Shown: piece after piece, positions 16,903 through 24,405 of the stretch
Numbering within the stretch: the stretch's first letter is position 1
Layout: the number at the start of each line of letters is the position of its first letter
NCBI GenBank assembly: GCA_022340585.1
Contig: JAJDNS010000033.1
Location: 1 to 36,087 of the forward strand
Direction: 5' to 3'
Source of the DNA: Acidobacteriota bacterium
GTDB lineage: Bacteria > Acidobacteriota > Vicinamibacteria > Fen-336
Length of the DNA stretch: 36,087 bases
Position numbers and translations under genes: made by a program
Notes under the pieces: model-generated
Told to the model about the DNA's origin: nothing
The model's input: only the letters and a program-made list of their open reading frames with translations
The model's database searches: none

Positions 16903-17246
16903 CAGAACTGGTGTCGGGCGGCCTTCGCGGGGCCGAGGGGGTTCGGCTCGTGGGGGCGCCAGAACGTGGGCTCGGGAGCCAGGCGGCGGTCGAGGGGATC
17001 ACGGCCGAACAGCCGCTGGACGAGCCCGATGGGGCCCACCGACACGACGTAGACGATGGCGAGGAGGACGGCGGTCCAGACCGCTCCGATCCCCTGGAAG
17101 AAGCGGGTCCACCCGGCGTAGGCCCTCGACCTCGGGGCCAGGTACCGGAAGGCCAGCTCGATCAGGACCACGATGGTGGCGACGGCGACGATCTTCCACC
17201 GCAGGGACAGATCGACGAACCACGTCAGCGCATCTTGCCCGCTCAA
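16902..17246 (-). CDS. SxtJ-family small membrane protein
   Basis: 114 residues with two predicted membrane helices (about 20-37 and 48-75) and the conserved-looking end of the second helix, YVVSVGPIGLVQRLFGRDPLD. The soluble tail contains PEPTFWRPHEP. This pattern matches the SxtJ family found beside carbamoyltransferases. The start is TTG at 17246, with AGAGGAG about 10 nt upstream; the ATG nearby is out of frame. It is the first gene of the J-I-K order seen here and is translationally coupled to the transferase by TGATG. Confidence 0.85.
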   Translation of the reverse strand: MSGQDALTWFVDLSLRWKIVAVATIVVLIELAFRYLAPRSRAYAGWTRFFQGIGAVWTAVLLAIVYVVSVGPIGLVQRLFGRDPLDRRLAPEPTFWRPHEPNPLGPAKAARHQF

Positions 17247-17278
17247 GTGCCTGAAACTCCTCTAGATAACAAACACTC

Positions 17279-17308
17279 ATGATACGGCGGGGGGAGGGGA
17301 GGGGTCAA
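17279..17308 (-). promoter_or_regulatory. Promoter TTGACC-N18-TATCAT for the carbamoyltransferase operon
   Basis: On the minus strand TTGACC (17303-17308) and TATCAT (17279-17284) are 18 nt apart, predicting a ~25-nt leader that carries the AGAGGAG ribosome site of the SxtJ-like gene. The divergent promoter for the gene at 17338 overlaps this region. Confidence 0.6.
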
Positions 17309-17324
17309 TTCACGGGGCGCACAC

Positions 17325-17330
17325 TATAAT
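17325..17330 (+). promoter_or_regulatory. Consensus -10 box TATAAT 7 nt before the ATG at 17338
   Basis: A perfect TATAAT is followed by 7 nt and the ATG. There is no room for a ribosome site, so the message is most likely leaderless. The -35 region is poor (GGGTCA at 17-nt spacing). Confidence 0.5.
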
Positions 17331-17337
17331 CTGCCCA

Positions 17338-18720
17338 ATGGCGAGGGACGACAGGCGTTCCGCCTTCCTGTACCAGCAGCTGCGCCAGTGGACGGATCAG
17401 GTGGCCGCGGCGGGCAAGGCCGACGAGTTGTTCGAGCTCGAGCTGTGGCTGCGGAGCTTCGAGCGATTCTTCCGCATCGGCAACCAGCCGCTCTCGGAGC
17501 GCGAGACCCAGGCCCTGGGCCTGCGCAGCTGGTCCGAGGAGCTCCGCCTCGTGGACGACGCCCTCCTGCGGGTCGTGCGGCTGTGCACCTCCATCCTCAC
17601 CGAGGAGCAGGTGGACCTGACTCGCTTCGACCGCTACGTCGAGACGAACCTGGTCCGCGAAGAGGGGCTCGACCCCTACATCAGGAAGCTCGTCCGCCTC
17701 ACGACGCCGCAGGCCGCCCTGACCCTCCTCCGCGAGTCGTTCGAGGACCTGCACCTCCTGCTCCTCGACCTGGTCCGGCTGTCCCGGCTTCCCTACGCGA
17801 CGTTCAACGCGGTGGGGAAGATCCTGTACCGCGAGGTCCGGCGAAGCGACCTCATCGCCATGATCATCGACAAGAAGTTCAAGCCGGTCCACGATCGCAT
17901 CCGCAACCCGGCGATCCGGTCGCTGATTCGAGAGATCCCGGACCCCCTCGAGCGCCGGCAGGCGGCCAAGGTCTTCCTCGAGCTCTTCCGCCTCCTCCAC
18001 TACCTGGAGTTCACCGACCCGAGCCGCCTCGACGAGGACGTCCTGCGCGACACCCTGCTTCCCTTCGCGCTGATCACCTCGGAGACGCGGCTGCTCCTCT
18101 CGTACGTCGAGAGGCGGATCCTCAAGGGACGGGACCCCGATCGGCCCCTCCACCAGGTCTACGACTCGTTCGTCTACTGCATCCCCCTCGAGCTCAAGAA
18201 GGTGCTCAACACCGAGCTGACCGACATCTCGGTGACGCGGCAGGCCGAGAACGTGCGCACCCGTGTCGAGAACTCCCACGGGATCCTCAAGGACTGCTTC
18301 CAGCAGTCGGTGGTGCAGCTGGCCCAGGCCTTCGTGCCGACCCTCGACGGGGCCCGGATCTTCCCCGACTTCATGGCGAAGCGGGAGCAATCGGTGCGGG
18401 TGCGTGACGGCCTGGTGCGCGTGACGCGGTCGGTGCGGGCATTCCAGGACGACCACAGCGAGGAGAAGGCCGACCTGATGAAGGGCGAGATCTCGGACTT
18501 CTACGACCACAACATCAAGTACCTGATGTACCGGGACTGGTCGGGCTTCGAGCTCTTCTACATCGAGATCCTCAAGTGCCCCAGCCTCAGCGGGCTCACC
18601 CAGATCGCCCACCGCTTCGAGACCTTCCTGGTGACCCTGCTGCGCGAGGTGCAGAAGCGCTCGATCCTCGAGGGCGCTCCCGCGAGCGGTGAGGTGGAGG
18701 CGCTCGTGCCGGAGGCGTGA
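17338..18720 (+). CDS. Unrecognised 460-residue helical protein, first gene of the HAD / cNMP-FHA operon
   Basis: I do not recognise this family. The protein is cytosolic, with no signal or membrane helix, and is almost wholly alpha-helical with many Leu/Arg/Glu heptads. Segments that look conserved are YQQLRQWTDQV near the start, FNAVGKILYREVRRSDLIAMIIDKKF (~160-185), SFVYCIPLELKKVLNTEL (~280), and DFYDHNIKYLMYRDWSGFELF (~390). The start ATG follows a TATAAT box. The stop overlaps the next gene by 4 nt (GTGA), which overlaps the cNMP-FHA gene in the same way, so the three should be made together and may act in one signalling pathway. The function is unknown. Confidence 0.88.
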   Translation: MARDDRRSAFLYQQLRQWTDQVAAAGKADELFELELWLRSFERFFRIGNQPLSERETQALGLRSWSEELRLVDDALLRVVRLCTSILTEEQVDLTRFDRYVETNLVREEGLDPYIRKLVRLTTPQAALTLLRESFEDLHLLLLDLVRLSRLPYATFNAVGKILYREVRRSDLIAMIIDKKFKPVHDRIRNPAIRSLIREIPDPLERRQAAKVFLELFRLLHYLEFTDPSRLDEDVLRDTLLPFALITSETRLLLSYVERRILKGRDPDRPLHQVYDSFVYCIPLELKKVLNTELTDISVTRQAENVRTRVENSHGILKDCFQQSVVQLAQAFVPTLDGARIFPDFMAKREQSVRVRDGLVRVTRSVRAFQDDHSEEKADLMKGEISDFYDHNIKYLMYRDWSGFELFYIEILKCPSLSGLTQIAHRFETFLVTLLREVQKRSILEGAPASGEVEALVPEA

Positions 18721-19472
18721 GCGTGGACCTTCCGTCCCCGGAGTCGGTCCACACCGTGCTGCTGGACGCGGGAGGAGTTCTGGTTCGTCCGGACTTCGAG
18801 CGGGTGGCGGCGGCCCTGCGGAAGCGGGGCGTGGACGCGGAGGCGGCGACCCTGCGGGCGTCGGAAGCCCCGGCCAAGCGCGAGGTGGACCGGCCCGCCG
18901 GGGAGGGGCTGGCCACGGACGAGGAGCGGGGCTTCGTGTACTTCAACCTGCTCCTGCGTCACGCCGGCATCGCCCGCTCCGACGCCACCGACGCCGCCCT
19001 GGCCGAGCTGAAGGCCTGGCACGACCGCCACTGCCTGTGGGAGGAGGTCCCGGAGGGGGTGGAGGGGGCGCTGCGACGGCTCCGCGCGTCGGGGCGGCGG
19101 CTGGCGGTGGTCTCGAACTCGAACGGCACCGTCCGGCGGCTCCTCGAGCGCCTCGGGTTCCTGGATCTGTTCGAGGAGGTGCTGGATTCGGCGGTGGAGG
19201 GGGTCGAGAAGCCGGACCCTCGGATCTTCCGGCTGGCCCTGGAGCGGCTCGGAGTCCCTCCGGAGGAGGCGCTGTTCGTGGGCGACATCTACCACGTGGA
19301 CGTGGTCGGGGGTCGGGGAGCGGGCCTGCGGGTGGTGATGGTGGACGAGACCGGGCTCTACGGCGATGCCGACTGTCCACGCGTGCGCTCGCTGGCCGAG
19401 CTCGCCGACCACCTGGTCCCCCCACCGGGGCAGGGCGGCGATTTTCTGCTAGACTCCGAAACGGCACGATGA
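18717..19472 (+). CDS. HAD-superfamily hydrolase-like protein
   Basis: 251 residues. HAD motif I is LLDAGGVL (residues ~15-22), motif II VVSNSNG (~125), motif III the Lys in GVEKPDPRIF (~163), and motif IV VGDIYHVDVVGGRGAGL (~190). The helical cap lies between motifs I and II. In motif I the second Asp of DxD is a Gly (DAG), which removes the usual acid-base residue of HAD phosphatases. It may still be a hydrolase of another type or may have lost phosphatase activity. Start GTG at 18717. It is coupled at both ends to its neighbours by 4-nt overlaps. Confidence 0.85.
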   Translation: MSVDLPSPESVHTVLLDAGGVLVRPDFERVAAALRKRGVDAEAATLRASEAPAKREVDRPAGEGLATDEERGFVYFNLLLRHAGIARSDATDAALAELKAWHDRHCLWEEVPEGVEGALRRLRASGRRLAVVSNSNGTVRRLLERLGFLDLFEEVLDSAVEGVEKPDPRIFRLALERLGVPPEEALFVGDIYHVDVVGGRGAGLRVVMVDETGLYGDADCPRVRSLAELADHLVPPPGQGGDFLLDSETAR

Positions 19473-20296
19473 GCCCCGAGAAGGATCCCTTCGCCCAGTT
19501 CCTCAAGCACTACGACGAGGGGACCGTTCTCTTCGAGGAGGGGGACGAAGGCGAGGAGCTGTACATCATCCGTGCCGGCAAGGTTGCCATCAAGAAGCGG
19601 GTGCCCCACGGCCAGATCACCCTGGCCATCCTGGAGAAGGGCGACTTCTTCGGGGAGATGGCCATGCTCGAGCACATCCCGCGCACCGCGGCCGCGGAGA
19701 TGGAGGAGAGCGGCAAGCTGATCGTGATCAACTCCGAGGTCTTCGGGGACATGATCAAGGCCAACCCCGAGATCGCGGTGCGGATGCTGCGAAAGTACTC
19801 CCTGCGGCTGCGCGAGACGACGAAGCAGATCGAGGAACTGGCGGCCAAGGCCGAGGCCAACGTGGTCGCCGGCGTGGTGCCCGAGGCGGAGTCGTCCCCG
19901 GTGGCGGCGCCCCAGGCTCAGGGACCGGAGGAGGCGAAGGCGGCGCCCCAGCAGACCGAGGCCATCGCCTACTTCATCTCGAAGGCGAGCGGGAACGTCT
20001 TCCCGGTCTTCAAGGCGGATGCGCTCATCGGACGGTACGACTCGGTCACCGGAAGCACGCCGGAGGTGGATCTCACCCAGGAGGACGCCGCCCGCAACAT
20101 CTCCCGCCGCCACGCCCGCCTCGTCACCAAGGACGGGCAGCACTTCGTGGCCGAGGAGATCGGCACGATGAACGGGACCTTCCTGAACAACGAGAAGATC
20201 CCCACCGGGGTGCTGACCCCGATCAAGGACGGCGACGAGCTCACGCTCTGTCGCCTCTCGATCACCTTCCGGGTCCCGGGCTCCTCCCGGTCCTGA
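19469..20296 (+). CDS. Cyclic-nucleotide-binding domain plus FHA domain fusion protein
   Basis: 275 residues. Residues ~5-115 are a cNMP-binding beta-barrel with GDEGEELYIIRAGKVAI and the phosphate-binding cassette FFGEMAMLEHIPRTAAAEM, whose Glu and Arg are the ligands for the cyclic nucleotide. A coiled-coil helix and an Ala/Pro/Glu linker (~115-165) follow. An FHA domain (~175-270) has LIGRYD, NISRRHARL and MNGTFLNN, the Gly-Arg, Ser-Arg-x-His and Asn-Gly residues that bind phosphothreonine. There is no DNA-binding domain, so it is not a CRP-type regulator but probably links cyclic nucleotide level to a phosphorylated partner. It starts in an ATGA overlap with the HAD gene and ends 4 nt from the convergent RmlD-like gene. 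Confidence 0.93.
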   Translation: MSPEKDPFAQFLKHYDEGTVLFEEGDEGEELYIIRAGKVAIKKRVPHGQITLAILEKGDFFGEMAMLEHIPRTAAAEMEESGKLIVINSEVFGDMIKANPEIAVRMLRKYSLRLRETTKQIEELAAKAEANVVAGVVPEAESSPVAAPQAQGPEEAKAAPQQTEAIAYFISKASGNVFPVFKADALIGRYDSVTGSTPEVDLTQEDAARNISRRHARLVTKDGQHFVAEEIGTMNGTFLNNEKIPTGVLTPIKDGDELTLCRLSITFRVPGSSRS

Positions 20297-20300
20297 GCCG

Positions 20301-21182
20301 TCAGTCGGGCTGGAGACGCGACGACCGCAAGGCCCGGTCGAGCGGTCCCGGCTTCCAGCCAAGCTCCTGGCGCGCCCGGGCGGAGTCGAGCGACGTGTCG
20401 GCCGGCCTGCGGTCCGGGCCCCCGTATTCGGCCTGGAGGGCAGACTCGATTCCCCGGGAGGGCAACCCCAGGACCCGCGCCACGCGGAGCCCGAGCTCCA
20501 GGCGGCTGAGACGCTCGGGGCCTCCGAGGTGGAAGAGGCCGGCCCCGCCCCGCTCGAGGAGGAGCGCCACCCCGTCCGCCACCGACTCCGGGTCCACCGG
20601 CGTCCGGTGCTCGTCCGCGAAGAGGCGCACGGTCCGCCCCTCGCGCAGAGCCCAGGCGATGCTCTCGCTCGCGGTCCCGCGGGGACCGTGGCCGCGACCG
20701 GCCACCAGCGCCACCCGGGCCACCGCCGCCGAGGGGTCGGCGGAGAGCAGGGCCTGCTCCCCCTCGAGCTTCGTGCGGCCGTAGACGCCGAGAGGGAAAG
20801 GCGCGGCGCGCTCGTCGGACAGGGCCCGCTCTCCTCCGAAGACGAGGTCGGTGGAGAGGCCCACGAGCCGGATCCCGCGGGCCCGGCAGGCGGCGCCCAG
20901 GCGGCCCGGGAGGCGAGCGTTGAGGTCGGTGGCGAGGTCTGGCCGGCGCTCGCACTCGTCGGCACGGCTGAGCACGGCGGCGTGGACCACCGCGTCGGGC
21001 CGGGAGGCGTCGAGGGTGGCGCCGAGAGCGCCCTGGTCGGTGAGATCGAGGGTGAGAGCCGGCAGGGCGGGGGGCGTGGGAGCGTCGTGACGCAAGGCGA
21101 CGACGGCGAAGCCTCGGGCGGCCAGGAGAGTCGCGAGGCGGCCCCCGAGAAGGCCGGCGGCACCGGTGACGAGGACCTTCAC
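20301..21182 (-). CDS. RmlD-like SDR (dTDP-4-dehydrorhamnose reductase family)
   Basis: 293 residues. The Rossmann motif VTGAAGLLGGRLA is at the N-terminus, LSTDLVFGGE at ~120 and the catalytic YGRTKLEGEQAL (YxxxK) at ~145. The SESIAWALREGR, FADEHRTPVDPESVADGV and LGWKPGPLDRAL segments are typical of the RmlD/MAT2B group. It probably reduces a nucleotide-activated keto-sugar, but no rmlABC lies nearby, so the substrate is open. GTG start at 21182, preceded closely by GGAG. It is 15 nt downstream of the FabG-like gene on the same strand and probably co-transcribed with it. Confidence 0.85.
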   Translation of the reverse strand: MKVLVTGAAGLLGGRLATLLAARGFAVVALRHDAPTPPALPALTLDLTDQGALGATLDASRPDAVVHAAVLSRADECERRPDLATDLNARLPGRLGAACRARGIRLVGLSTDLVFGGERALSDERAAPFPLGVYGRTKLEGEQALLSADPSAAVARVALVAGRGHGPRGTASESIAWALREGRTVRLFADEHRTPVDPESVADGVALLLERGGAGLFHLGGPERLSRLELGLRVARVLGLPSRGIESALQAEYGGPDRRPADTSLDSARARQELGWKPGPLDRALRSSRLQPD

Positions 21183-21197
21183 TCCGGAGCCCGCCGG

Positions 21198-21953
21198 TCA
21201 GCCGACCATCACGGAGCCGCCGTTCACCGAGAGGACGTGACCGTGCATGTAGGAGGCGAGGTCGGAGGCGAGGAAGGCCACCGGCCCGGCAATCTCCTCG
21301 GGGCGGGCCACCCGGCCCAGGGGGATCGCGTCGACCACGACCCGGCCTTCGGGGGTCTTGAGGGCCTCCCGGGTCATGTCGGTCCGGACCCAGCCCGGGG
21401 CCACGACGTTGACCCGGATGCCGGAGGGACCGAGCTCCTTGGCCAGGGACTTGGCAAAGGCGATGAGGGCACCCTTGGCCGCCGCGTAGTGGGAGTAACC
21501 ACCCTCTCCTCGCTGGCCGGCGGTGGAGGCCACCAGCACCATGGCGCCGGCGCCCCGGGGCACCATCCGTCGAGAGGCCTCGGCGCAGACCGCCCGGGCG
21601 GAGCCGAGGTTGACGCGGAGCGTCTCGTCCCACTCCGCGTCGGTCATCGAGGCGATGGGAGCCTGCTTCCAGATCCCGTGGTTGACCACGAGGATGTCGA
21701 GGGGGCCGAGGCCGTCTTCCGCCTGCTGCACGACCCGCTCCGGCTCGCTCGCGTTCGCGAAGTCGGCCTTCAGCGCGATGGCATCGGTGCCGGCGTTCTG
21801 GACTGCGGCCACCGTCTCCCTGGCGGCGTCGTCGTCGTGGCCGTAGGCCACGGCCACGCGAGCCCCCAGGTGCCCGAAGAGAACACACACCGCGCGGCCG
21901 ATCCCACGGCTGCCACCGGTGACCAGGGCTGTCTTTCCGGCCAGGCTGAGCAT
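21198..21953 (-). CDS. FabG-like short-chain dehydrogenase/reductase
   Basis: 251 residues, a classical SDR. The NADP-binding TGGSRGIGRAV is at ~12-22, with a VNHGI in place of the usual NNAG (~92), the catalytic Ser in VASTAGQRG (~142) and YAAAKGALIAF (Y-x3-K, ~157). The APGWVRTDMT and LSVNGGSVM segments are typical of 3-oxoacyl-ACP reductases. It could serve fatty acid synthesis or reduce another beta-keto or sugar substrate. ATG start, 5 nt after a TACGGT -10 box, hence probably leaderless. It is divergent from tmk and followed by the RmlD-like gene. Confidence 0.9.
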   Translation of the reverse strand: MLSLAGKTALVTGGSRGIGRAVCVLFGHLGARVAVAYGHDDDAARETVAAVQNAGTDAIALKADFANASEPERVVQQAEDGLGPLDILVVNHGIWKQAPIASMTDAEWDETLRVNLGSARAVCAEASRRMVPRGAGAMVLVASTAGQRGEGGYSHYAAAKGALIAFAKSLAKELGPSGIRVNVVAPGWVRTDMTREALKTPEGRVVVDAIPLGRVARPEEIAGPVAFLASDLASYMHGHVLSVNGGSVMVG

Positions 21954-21958
21954 GGGGG

Positions 21959-21987
21959 ACCGTAACCGCGCGGCCGCACTCCGTCAA
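21959..21987 (-). promoter_or_regulatory. Promoter TTGACG-N17-TACGGT, 5 nt before the FabG-like start
   Basis: On the minus strand TTGACG (21982-21987), a 17-nt spacer and TACGGT (21959-21964) precede the ATG at 21953 by 5 nt. Transcription should start within or at the start codon. This is one of the best-supported leaderless arrangements in the window because both boxes are present. Confidence 0.55.
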
Positions 21988-22033
21988 GACGTCGGTGCCC
22001 CCCCCCTCAAGGGAACGAACGGATGATGCGGGC

Positions 22034-22039
22034 TACAAT
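22034..22039 (+). promoter_or_regulatory. -10 element TACAAT 6 nt before the tmk GTG start
   Basis: TACAAT ends 6 nt before GTG 22046. No ribosome site fits between them. No convincing -35 box. Confidence 0.4.
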
Positions 22040-22045
22040 CCGATC

Positions 22046-22669
22046 GTGGCCTTCATCACCTTCGAGGGAATCGAGGGAAGCGGGAAGAGCACCCAGCTGG
22101 GCCTGACCGCGGAGCGGCTGGGCGACCGGGCGGTGGTGACGAAGGAGCCCGGGGGCACCGCCATCGGGCGCGCCCTGCGCGAGGTGCTCCTGGATCCCGC
22201 CCGCCGAGAGCTGACTCCCATGGCGGAGCTGCTCCTCTACTTCGCCGATCGTGCCCAGAACGTGGCCGAGGTCGTTCGACCGGGCCTGAGCCAGGGGCGC
22301 GTGGTCCTGTGTGATCGCTACGTCGAGTCCAGCCTCGTCTACCAGGGCTGTGGCCGGGGGTTGTCCCGAGAGGCGATCCTGAGCCTGGCCGAGCTCGCGA
22401 CCGGGGGCCTCCGTCCGGATCTGATCGTTCTGCTCGACCTTCCCGTCGAGGAGGGCCTGGCCCGGGTGGGCCGGCGCGGCTCCCAGGACCGACTCGAGTC
22501 GGAGAGGACGGCGTTTCACCAGCGGGTGCGGGAGGGGTACCTCGACCTCATGGCGGCGGAGCCGGAGCGGTGGTGCCGGCTGGACGCCACCGCGGAGCCC
22601 GGGACGGTCTTCGCCCGCCTGTGGGAGACCCTGCAAGCCCGGAAGCTCACGGGAGGGCCGGGATCGTGA
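22046..22669 (+). CDS. tmk: Thymidylate kinase
   Basis: 207 residues, the standard length. The P-loop FEGIEGSGKST is at residues ~5-15, DRYVESSLVYQG at ~91-102 and the LID segment RRGSQDRLESE at ~150. It phosphorylates dTMP to dTDP. The GTG at 22046 is chosen because it places the P-loop at the usual distance and follows a TACAAT box; an upstream in-frame ATG at 21995 would overlap that promoter and add a non-conserved leader. The stop overlaps holB by 4 nt (GTGA), a common tmk-holB arrangement. Confidence 0.95.
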   Translation: MAFITFEGIEGSGKSTQLGLTAERLGDRAVVTKEPGGTAIGRALREVLLDPARRELTPMAELLLYFADRAQNVAEVVRPGLSQGRVVLCDRYVESSLVYQGCGRGLSREAILSLAELATGGLRPDLIVLLDLPVEEGLARVGRRGSQDRLESERTAFHQRVREGYLDLMAAEPERWCRLDATAEPGTVFARLWETLQARKLTGGPGS

Positions 22670-23751
22670 AGCTCGCGGGTGTCGTCGGTCACGACCGGAT
22701 CCGGACGATCCTCTCCCGGGCTCTCGAACGGGACCGTCTGCCCCCGGCGCTGCTTCTCAGTGGGCCCGACGGGGTGGGGAAGAAGACGATGGCTCTCGCC
22801 GCGGCCCAGGCCGCCCTGTGCGAGACCGCTCCGGCGCCCGAGCCCTGCGGGGAGTGCCCGACATGCCGGCGCGTTTCGGCGGCCCTCGAGCCCGTCCGCC
22901 TGCAGGAGCAACGGGAGGAGGCCGACCGCCACCCCGGCGAGGACGAATGGCGGAACCTCCGCCTTCACCCGGATCTCGTCCTCGTCGAGGGGTGGTGGCT
23001 GACACGGACAGGGCGCCCCCGCCCCGAGCCGGAGATCCGGGTGGGCCAGGTGCGCAGCCTCGTGACCGAGGTGGCGGGCGCGCCCTTCGAGGCCCGCCGG
23101 CGGGTGTTCGTGGTCGACGACGCCCACGGCATGAACGAGTCCTCGCAGAACGCCCTCCTCAAGAGCCTCGAGGAGCCGCCCCCACGGTCCCACCTCATCC
23201 TCGTCAGCTCGAGACCCCAGGGCCTCCGTCAGACGATCCGGTCCCGGTGCCAGGTCCTGCGTTTCGGCCCCCTGAGCCGGTCGGCGGTCGCGGCATTCCT
23301 CGCCGAGCGCCACGGGGTCCCCACGGAGGAGGCGCAGCTGCGGGCCGCCCTGGCCGCCGGCAGCCTGGGGACCGCCCTGGACTTCGAAGCGGAGGGATAC
23401 CGGAGCTCGCGGGAAGGGTTGCTCACCCTCCTGGAGAAGGTGGAGGATCTCGACGCCCTGGATCGTATGACACAGGCCGAGGTCCTGGAGCAGGCCGAGG
23501 ACCCGGCCCTCGTCCTCACCACCCTGCGTTCCCTCTTGCGGGACCTGGCCGCCCTGCGGGCCGGGGCGGGCCCACAAGCCCTTCTGAATGCCGACGTCGC
23601 CGGGCGCCTGGAGCCGCTGGCCCGGGGGCCCCTCGGGGCCCGCGCGGGTGCCCTGGCCGAGAGCGCGGCGGGAACCCGGGGTGCGTTGCGCGGGTTCGCC
23701 AACAAGCTGTTGAGCTTCGATCTCCTCGTCGACGCCCTGTCCGACAATTGA
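22666..23751 (+). CDS. holB: DNA polymerase III delta-prime subunit (clamp loader)
   Basis: 361 residues from GTG at 22666. It has an intact Walker A GPDGVGKKT (~30-38), a four-cysteine zinc site in CETAPAPEPCGECPTC, a Walker B-like VFVVDDAHGMN (~150), NALLKSLEEPP and the SRC motif in RSRCQVLRF (~190). The protein is part of the clamp loader that places the beta clamp on DNA. Between the zinc site and the VGQVRSL strand there is a longer than usual charged stretch (about 30 extra residues). The C-terminal collar helices are Leu/Ala-rich. Coupled to tmk by a 4-nt overlap. Confidence 0.92.
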   Translation: MKLAGVVGHDRIRTILSRALERDRLPPALLLSGPDGVGKKTMALAAAQAALCETAPAPEPCGECPTCRRVSAALEPVRLQEQREEADRHPGEDEWRNLRLHPDLVLVEGWWLTRTGRPRPEPEIRVGQVRSLVTEVAGAPFEARRRVFVVDDAHGMNESSQNALLKSLEEPPPRSHLILVSSRPQGLRQTIRSRCQVLRFGPLSRSAVAAFLAERHGVPTEEAQLRAALAAGSLGTALDFEAEGYRSSREGLLTLLEKVEDLDALDRMTQAEVLEQAEDPALVLTTLRSLLRDLAALRAGAGPQALLNADVAGRLEPLARGPLGARAGALAESAAGTRGALRGFANKLLSFDLLVDALSDN

Positions 23752-23755
23752 TTCA

Positions 23756-23785
23756 TTGCACCGGCCCGGACCGGTGTGCTACTAG
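23756..23785 (+). promoter_or_regulatory. Possible promoter of the Hfq-like gene, TTGCAC-N18-TACTAG
   Basis: TTGCAC (23756-23761) and TACTAG (23780-23785) are 18 nt apart. A CACCGG/CCGGTG inverted repeat (23759-23764 and 23771-23776) occupies the spacer and could be a weak terminator for holB or an operator. The predicted leader before the Hfq-like ATG is about 95 nt. Confidence 0.35.
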
Positions 23786-23888
23786 TTGTCTCAACAAGCA
23801 ACCCGCCGTCTCGACGAGCACCCTGAAGCACATCGATCTCGTCCAGGAAGGGCGACACCGGAGCTCTCCGGAGGAAGGCCGGCCAGAG

Positions 23889-24215
23889 ATGAACCGCAAG
23901 CTGATCCGTCCCGACCTGACGGACCTGAAAGACCACCGACACGCCCCGGTCACCACGCCGAAGTACTTCCGCCAGCGGAGGTCCGCGCCTCCCGACCAGA
24001 CCAACGCCGAGGGGAACTACTACCTGAAGCAGATGGCCAACAAGACCCGGATGGTCATCGTGCTCAAGGACGGCGAAGAGCTGCGCGGCTGCATCGAGTG
24101 GTACGACAAGGCGGCCCTCAAGGTCCACCGCCCCGACGGGCCCAACATCCTCCTCCTGAAGGACAACGTGAAGTACATGTACAAGGAGAACGAGGAGAGG
24201 GGCGAGCAGGGCTAG
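23889..24215 (+). CDS. Hfq-like RNA-binding Sm protein with N-terminal extension
   Basis: 108 residues. After a ~40-residue polar, basic N-terminal extension comes an Sm core: YYLKQMANKTRMVIVLKDGEELRGCIEWYD (Sm1, ~44-73) and PNILLLKDNVKYMYKE (Sm2, ~83-98). Sm1 fits bacterial Hfq (hydrophobic beta strands, DG turn, G-IE-D). In Sm2 the usual YKHAI is replaced by LKDNV, so the conserved His of the proximal RNA face is missing and Lys is kept. It probably binds RNA as a ring, but small-RNA pairing like E. coli Hfq is not assured. The ATG has GGAGGAAGG 10-18 nt upstream. A hairpin follows the stop directly. Confidence 0.82.
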   Translation: MNRKLIRPDLTDLKDHRHAPVTTPKYFRQRRSAPPDQTNAEGNYYLKQMANKTRMVIVLKDGEELRGCIEWYDKAALKVHRPDGPNILLLKDNVKYMYKENEERGEQG

Positions 24216-24219
24216 GGAC

Positions 24220-24237
24220 GCCGGCGTATACGTCGGC
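24220..24237 (+). terminator. Hairpin after the Hfq-like gene
   Basis: GCCGGCG-TATA-CGTCGGC forms a 7-bp stem (one G-U pair) with a 4-nt loop, starting 4 nt after the stop codon. The T tract is poor (CCCTTC), so this is a moderate terminator candidate. Confidence 0.45.
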
Positions 24238-24405
24238 CCTTCACGACGCCTACATCATGGACGGACTCCGGTAGACGCCTTCTCGTCCAGCCGGCTTACG
24301 AGTCCACGCCCTGCACGCGCCGTCGCTCCTGGCTCGGGGAGGGCGGAGGGGAGAGCCAGGTCGGTCGGTCCTCCGAGGGCGCATTTGACGAGGTCGTGGC
24401 GTGTG

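Noticed and set aside
14566..17052. 828-codon plus-strand open frame
   Set aside because: It lies antisense to the DPP IV, DUF5989, carbamoyltransferase and SxtJ-like genes. Its composition is Val/Gly/Glu/His-rich, as expected for a GC-rich shadow.
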